Part shown: positions 57,731 through 64,000 of the stretch, piece by piece
How the letters are laid out: each line of letters starts with the position of its first letter
How positions within the stretch are numbered: the first letter of the stretch is position 1
Assembly (NCBI GenBank): GCA_025936825.1
Contig: JAICSO010000002.1
Span: 124,001 to 188,000 of the forward strand
Origin: Terriglobales bacterium
Lineage (GTDB): Bacteria; Acidobacteriota; Terriglobia; Terriglobales; Acidobacteriaceae
DNA length: 64,000 nt
Direction of reading: 5' to 3'
Position numbers and translations under genes: made by a program
Notes under the pieces: model-generated
Database searches by the model: none
Told to the model about the DNA's origin: nothing
The model's input: the letters and a program-made list of their open reading frames with translations, nothing else

Positions 57731-58362
57731 GCCAATGCTTTCGAGTGCGGCGCACCTGCATGATTCACGTTGCGCTCGGCATGGATGCTATCGCGATTAC
57801 GCTGTTCCATCGACCGTTTCGCAGCCTCGGGATCATTCTCGCTCTGTCCGTGGAATGGCGCGCTGATGGGAGCGTCGTACTTGCGCACGGTGAAGAACTC
57901 CGGGCGGACGCGGTAGTTGTCGATCTGCGTTTCGGTGAGCTGCACGGTGCCAGGCTCTCGCGCGGCAGGTTTCATTGTGATTGGGGCTTCCTTTCTAGAA
58001 ATCTTTTTCAACGAGTCAAAATCTGGAGCAGCAGCAATTAAATAGCGATCATTCTCTTCAGGGAACCGGTGGCGGCGCAACTCAGCAGCTGCGCTGTACA
58101 AGCACCGAAGTGCTCCAGTGCGCGAGTCATTGTCCACGCATCCGGCAATTGCTTTGGTCGCAAGGAGGGCCAGGAGATAAGCCTTGATGTCCTGCGACAA
58201 GGGCGTGTCCGGCAGCTTCGATAGACCAAGTTGAAGTTCAGCAGCTATGCACTCGGTAACCCGTTGCAGGGCCCGACCATCACCAGATGGAGCGGAACCA
58301 GTGAAGACGGCGACAGCATTCTGGATGGCATCGGCAAGAGTTTGGCGATTAATATCGGGCAT
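57727..58362 (-). CDS. Unknown element protein, upstream of the coiled-coil gene
   Basis: About 211 residues from ATG behind AGAGGT. The first 110 residues are helical (RQTLADAIQNAVAVFTGSAP and LALLATKAIAGCVDNDSRTGALRCLYSAAAELRRH); the rest is polar and low in predicted structure. The TTGTCACT repeat cluster (58402-58581) lies directly upstream, so its transcription may be controlled by it. Confidence 0.68.
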   Translation of the reverse strand: MPDINRQTLADAIQNAVAVFTGSAPSGDGRALQRVTECIAAELQLGLSKLPDTPLSQDIKAYLLALLATKAIAGCVDNDSRTGALRCLYSAAAELRRHRFPEENDRYLIAAAPDFDSLKKISRKEAPITMKPAAREPGTVQLTETQIDNYRVRPEFFTVRKYDAPISAPFHGQSENDPEAAKRSMEQRNRDSIHAERNVNHAGAPHSKALA

Positions 58363-58401
58363 CAAATACCTCTGAGACTAGCGTTGTGAGCCGCAGGAGT
58401 T

Positions 58402-58581
58402 TTGTCACTCATCATTTTTTGTCACTCGCGTGTCACTGCCATTTTCGATGAGTGACAAGAAGAGTTATATTGACGGAAATAAAGAAGATGTTCTGTCACT
58501 GCACTTGTCACGGCCATCTTGTCACTCGTTCTCCCCCCCCAGGGGGAACGAGAGTGACAACAGTGACAAAAGTAGTGACAA
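58402..58581. repeat. Cluster of about ten TTGTCACT/AGTGACAA repeats, iteron-like
   Basis: TTGTCACT or close variants occur at 58402, 58419, 58430, 58493, 58505 and 58519, and the inverse AGTGACAA at 58451, 58553, 58562 and 58574. A GC-rich inverted repeat (CGTTC-TCCCCC around AGGGGGAACG, about 58527-58550) separates the last direct copy from the three inverted ones. The cluster fills the gap between the primase-helicase stop and the 58362 gene start. Such density and mixed orientation fit a replication origin with initiator-binding iterons, or a multi-site operator. Confidence 0.8.
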
Positions 58582-58582
58582 C

Positions 58583-60358
58583 TTACTGGACGATGGCGCT
58601 GTCTTGAACCCAAATTTTTCCATCTTTCTTCCAGCCAACAGAATTCGCGATCTTCGTTACTCTGTTGACGGAAATTCTGGTGGCTGCCGCGATCTCCCGA
58701 ACGTTGGCATTGGGAGCTTCGCAGATGGCTTTGACGACTAGTTCTTCATCAGTCGGCTGCGCAACTAAGACGAAGTCGCCCAGCTGGTCAATGTAGGGCC
58801 GACCTTGAATCTGGAATGGCGCAGGAGGCTCGAAGTCGCGGCTCTTGACACACTCGATGTTCACCGTCAAAGTGCGCATGTCTTCGCATCGCAAGTTGTA
58901 CACCGAGTCGGCAATCGCGCCGAGATCACCAGTGCCGCGCAAAGTGTTCTCCAGCGTCGGCGGTCCATCCTTTGTGGCATTCTTAGCGCTGTGGTGAATG
59001 GCGAGGATACCTTTCGCGCCCGCACTTAACAGACCGAACATTTCATTCGCCAGCTTCTGGTTTTGTGCCGACGAGTTTTCGTCCTCTGCCGTCGAGAAGC
59101 GTATAGCTGTGTCCAGAACGACGACCGGCTTGAGTGTGCGGATTGCTTCCAGGAGTTCGGGACTAGTGAGCGATAGTGTTGCTTCGCCTCCCATCGGGCG
59201 ACAGAGCAACTGGTCTTCGGGGACCGTCAGCTTCATCGCCTGCAGTCGGCACCGGAACGCTCGTTCCCCCGCCTCGGGTACGAGATAGATCACAGACAGG
59301 GGATGCGGCACGCGAAATTTCCTTAGGAAGTTCTGGCCGCCGATAATCGCCTTCACTGCACTCAGTGCGAACCACGTCTTCCCGACGCCTGACAACCCAC
59401 CGAAGAACGTGATCCCGTGCGGTACAACCTTGTCGATCAGGAACTCCAGCTCGCCTTCGTCGAGCTGCTCATAGGATTTGAAGGCGGTGCGCCAAACCGG
59501 AACGGAACTCGCGGGACGCCAGAGCTTAGTATTTCTTGCTTCATCAAGAAGGTCGGTAACAGTGTGGGCGTTGAGGTAATCGGAGACATCGCCGCCTTCT
59601 TCCAGCCCCGATAAATCGACGATCTTTACACCACTCGCGATCGGATAAAGTGCAGCGGCGACCTGCTGCGCGTGCTGCCGACCAGGCTTGTCGTTGTCCG
59701 CGAGAATGACGACTCGTTTATCGAGGAAGTAGGGATTGTAATCCTCACTCCAACATCCAGCACCGGCATGGCTGGTGGTTACCGCAACGTGTACTTCATC
59801 TTGCTCCTGGACGACTGGCCCAAGGGCGCGCAACAAGTCGTCAGCGTTCTTCTCGCCCTCGGTCACAAAGATTTCATTCGCGGTCAGGACTGCCGGAAGA
59901 TTGTAGAGCGGCTTCGCGATCCCATCGGCACCCTTGACGTAACCTTCAGGCGTCCAGTGGCGATAGATGAAATACTTTTCGCCGCTCTGGTCCCGGTAAC
60001 GCAGCTTCTGGAACAGCGGTAATCCCTGAGCGTCGGTGTAGTGATAGATCGCCTCTGGTTGCCTGCCGCCAAAAACGTTCGCCCCGCATGCTTCGTTCAC
60101 CAATCTGCACGCTGTTTGACGATCCGCGCCTGGAGTCAGCTTCAGCTGGAAATCGAGCAGTCCGCCTCCTCCACAGCCAGCATGGCACTTCCATACGCCC
60201 TTTTCCAGGTGGATAGAGAGACTGGGGCTGTGGTCATCGTGAAATTTGCACCGTGTGCTGACCTGATCGCGATAGGGCAACGGCCCAAGATGCGTCTCAA
60301 AGAACCTTCGAATATGTTCCTGCGTTAAGGCGTTGACTGCTGCGGTAGGTGTGGCCAT
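58583..60358 (-). CDS. Primase-helicase fusion of a mobile replicon
   Basis: 591 residues. A CHC2-type zinc finger (CKFHDDHSPSLSIHLEKGVWKCHAGCGGGG, about 37-66) is followed by a TOPRIM domain (FVTEGEKNADDL, then VVILADNDKPGRQHA). A RepA/AAA_25-like helicase core has Walker A GLSGVGKT (about 318-325), VVVLDTAIRFS and GILAIHHSAK. A C-terminal winged HTH (NVREIAAATRISVNRVTKIANSVGWKKDGKIWV) follows. This is a plasmid/phage primase-helicase architecture. The TTGTCACT cluster lies just beyond its stop. ATG start; overlaps the small gene upstream. Confidence 0.92.
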   Translation of the reverse strand: MATPTAAVNALTQEHIRRFFETHLGPLPYRDQVSTRCKFHDDHSPSLSIHLEKGVWKCHAGCGGGGLLDFQLKLTPGADRQTACRLVNEACGANVFGGRQPEAIYHYTDAQGLPLFQKLRYRDQSGEKYFIYRHWTPEGYVKGADGIAKPLYNLPAVLTANEIFVTEGEKNADDLLRALGPVVQEQDEVHVAVTTSHAGAGCWSEDYNPYFLDKRVVILADNDKPGRQHAQQVAAALYPIASGVKIVDLSGLEEGGDVSDYLNAHTVTDLLDEARNTKLWRPASSVPVWRTAFKSYEQLDEGELEFLIDKVVPHGITFFGGLSGVGKTWFALSAVKAIIGGQNFLRKFRVPHPLSVIYLVPEAGERAFRCRLQAMKLTVPEDQLLCRPMGGEATLSLTSPELLEAIRTLKPVVVLDTAIRFSTAEDENSSAQNQKLANEMFGLLSAGAKGILAIHHSAKNATKDGPPTLENTLRGTGDLGAIADSVYNLRCEDMRTLTVNIECVKSRDFEPPAPFQIQGRPYIDQLGDFVLVAQPTDEELVVKAICEAPNANVREIAAATRISVNRVTKIANSVGWKKDGKIWVQDSAIVQ

Positions 60359-60519
60359 TTACGGTTCTCCGTTTCGCTGTCGAGCTTTTCATGGGTTGTC
60401 TTGCGTAGGAAGGTGGGTTCACCACCCCGGAACTCGATCTGCAGCTCGCCATACATGCGCGTTCGGATCGCATCATCGACGGCAAATCCGAGCTTCTTCA
60501 GTAACTCGGTTCGGCTCAC
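60325..60519 (-). CDS. DUF2292-like small protein
   Basis: 64 residues from GTG behind GGAGGT. DDAIRTRMYGELQIEFRGGEPTFLRKTTHEKL resembles DUF2292 (lrsIrYGxVxIxvxxGxPvxixrxeK). The gene overlaps the primase-helicase start by 34 bases. It could be a small regulator or copy-control protein of the element. Confidence 0.7.
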   Translation of the reverse strand: MSRTELLKKLGFAVDDAIRTRMYGELQIEFRGGEPTFLRKTTHEKLDSETENRKWPHLPQQSTP

Positions 60520-60674
60520 CGATACCTCCGGCTAGAAGTTTGGGCTTTTGGGATTAGACCGGCAGAGCGGTCAATGATCGGGGATATGGGCCGCGAACGA
60601 CCCACGAAATTCCCCTCCTATTACCTTTATTCCGGCTGGCACGCTAAAAAACGACATCGGTGACGAATTTATTT

Positions 60675-61703
60675 CTAAGCCATGCCCATCAGCCTCGTGG
60701 CTTCTTCCAGCCGCTTATTGGCCTTCTGTTCGGGGGACAAGATTCGAGCGGAGTCGGGCGGTAGATAGCGATGTTCGTAGCGGTCGACGACGTGGTATAA
60801 CTCGCGCATAATTGGCTCGTCCCGCAGCCCCCGAAGTCGATCGATAGCCATCTGAACCCGTCTCTGTGCCTGCCGCAGCCCTATACCCCAACGCTGCCTA
60901 AGGCTTTCCGGTGCTGGCTTTTCTCCCAACAAATGGTGGGCGGCATGCGCGGCAATGACTTCACGTGCTTCCTTACCGGCTACACGCTCAACTTCGTCGG
61001 CGTTCTCTTCGATCCAGGTCACGGGGTCAACCGCCGCCCGTTTCACGAGGTAATTGACCGCGCTGTCGCCGTCTTCGTCAGGATCGATTGGTTGGTCGAG
61101 CGACAGTATTGGAGCGCTTGGTCTAACCCTCGGAGTGTTGCGATGATCGATTTCATGCAGAAAGTCGCCCCGGCAATCATTGGCGAGATAACGAAATACA
61201 CCCGCTCTAGCAGCCGTGAGGATTTCAGCTTGTGACCTTCTGCGCCAAGGCGCAAGCTTCTCCCATAGCCAAACCTCGATCCAACGGATGCTCTCCCAGT
61301 CTTCCTGCTCGATCCGCGCTGGCTGCTGTTCACTTCCGTTTTCGTCCAAGAATTGGACGCGATACCGATCGCATGGAAGGAATAGCCGCTGCCCGCCCAC
61401 GCGCATCGCACTTCGCATGATCTTTACGAGATGGTCGAACGGTTCACGCCACGCCGCATTCGGGCTGTTGTCGTTCGTGTCCGCAGCAAGATAATCCAGC
61501 ACCGCCTGGGTCGTTGTGTCGTATCCACCGAGGACCACGCGCACTCGGCAGGCTGAGGGCGAGAAAGATTTCTTGATCGCGCGAATAAGCTGATCCAGCG
61601 TCTTGCAGTCCCCGACATCGACTCGATCTTTCAGCACCGAAAACATGAGCGCATTCAACTGACGATTTGCTGCTATGTCATTCGCCTGGGCTGCTATGCG
61701 CAA
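60675..61703 (-). CDS. Sigma-factor-like protein A (divergent paralogue pair)
   Basis: 342 residues. The C-terminal RQRWGIGLRQAQRRVQMAIDRLRGL has the look of a sigma region 4 HTH, and SQAEILTAARAGVFRYLANDCRGDFLHEIDHR recalls region 2 of sigma-70 family proteins. The middle carries PNAAWREPFDHLVKIM, shared with the paralogue at 62185-63144. The TTG start behind GGGGGTGG keeps homology with that paralogue from the first residues. It is divergent from it across about 480 bases. Confidence 0.7.
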   Translation of the reverse strand: MRIAAQANDIAANRQLNALMFSVLKDRVDVGDCKTLDQLIRAIKKSFSPSACRVRVVLGGYDTTTQAVLDYLAADTNDNSPNAAWREPFDHLVKIMRSAMRVGGQRLFLPCDRYRVQFLDENGSEQQPARIEQEDWESIRWIEVWLWEKLAPWRRRSQAEILTAARAGVFRYLANDCRGDFLHEIDHRNTPRVRPSAPILSLDQPIDPDEDGDSAVNYLVKRAAVDPVTWIEENADEVERVAGKEAREVIAAHAAHHLLGEKPAPESLRQRWGIGLRQAQRRVQMAIDRLRGLRDEPIMRELYHVVDRYEHRYLPPDSARILSPEQKANKRLEEATRLMGMA

Positions 61704-61749
61704 TCGCCACCCCCGGTTGAACTTTTCTGATCGCGGTAGATGCGGTCAT
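61678..61749 (-). CDS. Short leader ORF overlapping the sigma-like gene
   Basis: An ATG with an excellent ribosome binding site (AGGAGGG, 5-base spacing) opens a 23-residue frame whose end overlaps the start of the sigma-like gene in a different frame. It may couple or regulate its translation, or be a chance ORF. Confidence 0.4.
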   Translation of the reverse strand: MTASTAIRKVQPGVAIAHSSPGE

Positions 61750-62107
61750 GGGGACCCTCCTGCGCCCTCCGTCCAAAGTTCGAGGTTGCTGGGAATTACA
61801 AAATCGTGTCGACAGCGGGCTATTCTCGTGCGCATGATCGTCCCCGAATAGGCGCAAACGCATTGGCTGTATCCGCAGTGTGGTTGGCCTCGCTTGAACA
61901 GTGCGTGGAAGGCTCGGACCTGAGTGAGCTATGATTGGCCTCCTACTCTCCTTATTCCCGCTGATCCCTCGGACGGCGACATCTACCGAGATTTTTTCGC
62001 GACCTGCCGCCAGAACTCGTTGCGCTGAGACAATTTTGTGCAAAACTTGGCGCAAACCTCGCAGCTCCTAATGGATTCAAGACCATACAAGATGTCGAGA
62101 TTATTCA

Positions 62108-62136
62108 TTGACATGCAGGCCTTATACCCGTACCTT
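62108..62136 (+). promoter_or_regulatory. Candidate promoter of sigma-like gene B
   Basis: A perfect TTGACA (62108-62113) and TACCTT (62131-62136) are separated by 17 bases, and the gene starts 48 bases later. The -10 box is imperfect. The rest of the gap 61750-62184 shows no clear gene. Confidence 0.45.
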
Positions 62137-62184
62137 TCGACTCCCAAGTTGCATTAAATCGGGGGAAGTTGAGGAGGCACGGAA

Positions 62185-63144
62185 ATGCCAATACCAAACA
62201 TCGCAATGTACTCAGCAGGAGGAAACCTGCTCCACACCTTCATCGCTTGGAGCTACCGCCGATCCTCCGATGCGAGCATTTGTGACACGCCGGGCGAACG
62301 ATTACTCACTGTCGAGCCAGTGCTGTTCGAGGGCTTCCGTGCAGAGCAAGCCTTCGACAGAACCACGCATGTGGTGATCGATTACCTGGCGAGAGATCCC
62401 AGCGACGCCCGTCCGAATGCCGCATGGCGCGAGCCTTGGAACCATCTAGTCGCGATTCTGCACACTGCGGCGCGGGACAAGTCCGGCAAGCACCTCTTCG
62501 TGCCCAGTGATCGCTTTCGTGTCCAATACTCGCGCGACCGTCCGGACGTGTTCGAATACGAAAACTATGAGACCAATCACTGGATTGAAACTTGGCTTGT
62601 CGCGAAGCTCGCCGCCTTCCAGGGGAAGTCCCAAGCGGCAATCTACGAAGCCGCTGTTCGTGGAGAATTTCGCAATCTGGCAAATGACTGTCGGTGTGAC
62701 TTGATCAACGAGATCAATCGCCGCAACAACCCGAAGCGTAATCCGGGTGGTCCACTACTGTCTCTCGACGAAGCTCTCGACTCGGACGACGAAGACAGCG
62801 AAGTCCTAGCAGATTACATCGTGAAGCCTTGCGTGATCGACCCGGTGGACTGGATTGAGGCGAACCGGCATGCACTTAACAACAACGGAGTGTACGACGT
62901 CACCAAAGCTATCACGGATCAATTTTTAGTCGGCGGCGATACGGCCACGAAGGTTCTTGCGCTGCATTGGGGCGTGGGCTTACGTCAGGCTCAGCGTCGC
63001 GGCGGTGACGTGCTCTCCCGCATACGCACGCAGTTACGCGACACATCGATAATTCGCGATCTTTATAGCACTCTTGACGCTTACGCCAACCGAGAAGCTA
63101 TTCTCTGCCGGAATTCACTGGTTGATTACCCGCAGCTGCAATAG
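62185..63144 (+). CDS. Sigma-factor-like protein B
   Basis: 319 residues from ATG (GGAGG about 12 bases upstream). It aligns with the 60675-61703 protein through VVIDYLARDPSDARPNAAWREPWNHLVAIL, LFVPSDRFRVQYSR, NHWIETWLVAKLAAFQGKSQAAIYEAAVRGEFRNLANDCRCDLINEINRRNNP and GPLLSLDEALDSDDEDSE. The C-terminal HWGVGLRQAQRRGGDVLSRIRTQLRD is again HTH-like. The two divergent copies share about 40% of positions by eye. Confidence 0.72.
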   Translation: MPIPNIAMYSAGGNLLHTFIAWSYRRSSDASICDTPGERLLTVEPVLFEGFRAEQAFDRTTHVVIDYLARDPSDARPNAAWREPWNHLVAILHTAARDKSGKHLFVPSDRFRVQYSRDRPDVFEYENYETNHWIETWLVAKLAAFQGKSQAAIYEAAVRGEFRNLANDCRCDLINEINRRNNPKRNPGGPLLSLDEALDSDDEDSEVLADYIVKPCVIDPVDWIEANRHALNNNGVYDVTKAITDQFLVGGDTATKVLALHWGVGLRQAQRRGGDVLSRIRTQLRDTSIIRDLYSTLDAYANREAILCRNSLVDYPQLQ

Positions 63145-63411
63145 ACAGTGTAGACGCGTAAATCTGGGGCGGTCCAAAGATTCTGCGTCCACTGATGTCG
63201 CATTCAGAAACCGGGCGGGAATAAGGATAGTAGAGAGATTGAACGGTGCTGCACTCCTTCTCTGTCCCTGATCAGTGCCCTCCGCCATTAGCGGATCAGA
63301 CCTCGGAACAGGCGGAGAAGGCTTCAAGGACACAGCGTGTAAGAAACCCAGAGCAGGAGCGACAACCACCATCAAACCGGCGACGGAGAGGTCGCAGCTA
63401 GGACTCAGCTT

Positions 63412-64000
63412 ATGTCCACCACAGCAACCATTGTCAACCTTCACCGACCTACATTGCCACCCAGCACACTGAACGTAGCAGTCGTATCGTGTGCTACCGG
63501 CAAGAAGATGTTCAGCAACAGAAAAGAGGCGGAGGAGTTCGAGGCAACGAACCGCAGCCAGTTCCACCGTCCACCGCAGTACGCATATGAGTGTTCCCAA
63601 TGCGCTTCGTATCATCTCAGCTCGAAACCGCCGGATGCCTTTGCGTGCGGGCCATCAAATATCAAGCGGCTTGAATCTTTAGCACCGGCGAACTCCCGCA
63701 CATCAAACCTAAGACCACGCGGCGAGACCGAGGCCCAGGTCAGACAACTACACGAACAGGGCTTAAATAACGGTGCCATTGCCTCGAAGCTTGGCATCAC
63801 TCGCGCTGCCGTCGCATACCACAAGAACAAGATCGCTGGGATCACTCCTAAGGGGTCCGGAACTGTAAGACCGCTCCTTACGCAGCCGGACCTGGATGAA
63901 CAGCGCCGTAAGCTCCAAAACCAATACGAAGCCGACATGCGCATGCTGGACCAACGGCAGCAATGGATAGCTGAAGCGAATAAGCTCAGCATCAGTGAGT
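63412..64000 (+). CDS. Zinc-finger/HTH protein, C-terminus outside the window
   Basis: The frame is open from ATG 63412 to the window end (196 codons). Residues about 34-75 (KKMFSNRKEAEEFEATNRSQF, then YECSQCASYHLSS) form a phage-type zinc ribbon with CxxC and a late His. Residues about 108-140 (ETEAQVRQLHEQGLNNGAIASKLGITRAAVAYHKNKI) form an HTH. A coiled coil begins at the end. AGGA lies 9 bases before the ATG. It is probably a DNA-binding protein of the element. Confidence 0.78.
   Translation, partial: MSTTATIVNLHRPTLPPSTLNVAVVSCATGKKMFSNRKEAEEFEATNRSQFHRPPQYAYECSQCASYHLSSKPPDAFACGPSNIKRLESLAPANSRTSNLRPRGETEAQVRQLHEQGLNNGAIASKLGITRAAVAYHKNKIAGITPKGSGTVRPLLTQPDLDEQRRKLQNQYEADMRMLDQRQQWIAEANKLSISE

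Noticed and set aside
58402-58581. CRISPR array
   Set aside because: The repeats are only 8 bases, irregularly spaced and in both orientations. No CRISPR-type array or cas gene is present in the window.
61740-61934. 64-aa plus-strand ORF between the sigma-like genes
   Set aside because: It begins antisense to the leader ORF, has no ribosome binding site and shows no recognisable pattern.

Overview
The window reads as a chromosomal segment of an Acidobacteriota, most likely a Terriglobia member related to Candidatus Koribacter. This is inferred from gene content: an S53 sedolisin with Ig-like repeats, a PQQ dehydrogenase with an internal haem c domain, paired secreted M16 proteases, an ECF sigma / anti-sigma / DUF4097 operon, an Hfq-like Sm protein, and intergenic repeats of a type familiar from this phylum. 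No 16S gene is present to confirm it.

Region 1 (1-26.65 kb) is conventional chromosome. It holds an M20 peptidase tail, PilT, the sedolisin, a 46-aa membrane protein, tRNA-Arg(CCU), the PQQ dehydrogenase, YceI and a di-haem cytochrome. Next come a four-gene translationally coupled sigma operon (envelope stress or adhesin-like), an ABC exporter pair followed in the same frame by a headless TlpA-like thioredoxin, Hfq, an acyl-CoA carboxylase beta subunit and the M16 pair. Intergenic DNA carries at least three short repeat families. One of them has been co-opted in the same reading frame as the signal peptide of two unrelated secreted proteins.

Region 2 (26.67-54.6 kb) is an accessory island. 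Its left edge cuts tRNA-Arg(ACG) exactly at the anticodon loop. It then carries a decayed zinc-finger gene, a J-domain / RGLRD-motif / PEGA-like gene set, GIY-YIG, HNH-like, NUMOD3-like and DUF3800 genes, zinc-ribbon microproteins, a frameshifted excisionase, and PIN and HEPN two-gene modules. A phage-like operon of unknown function follows. A radical SAM/SPASM plus small-protein cassette is wedged beside a diverged fragment of that operon. The stretch ends with a secreted Rhs protein bearing a C-terminal zincin domain, an adjacent ankyrin-repeat protein (candidate immunity) and a polytopic glycosyltransferase-like protein.

Region 3 (54.6-64 kb) looks like the replication and maintenance block of a plasmid- or phage-like element. 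It has DUF932, a clamp-loader-like AAA+ ATPase, a ribbon-helix-helix protein coupled to a serine recombinase, coiled-coil proteins, a primase-helicase fusion, a ten-copy TTGTCACT repeat cluster (candidate origin or operator), two divergent paralogues with sigma-factor-like features, and a zinc-finger/HTH gene running off the end.

The most promising candidates for undescribed biology are the radical SAM cassette with its small partner, the J-domain module, the divergent sigma-like pair with the iteron cluster, and the Rhs zincin / ankyrin pair.
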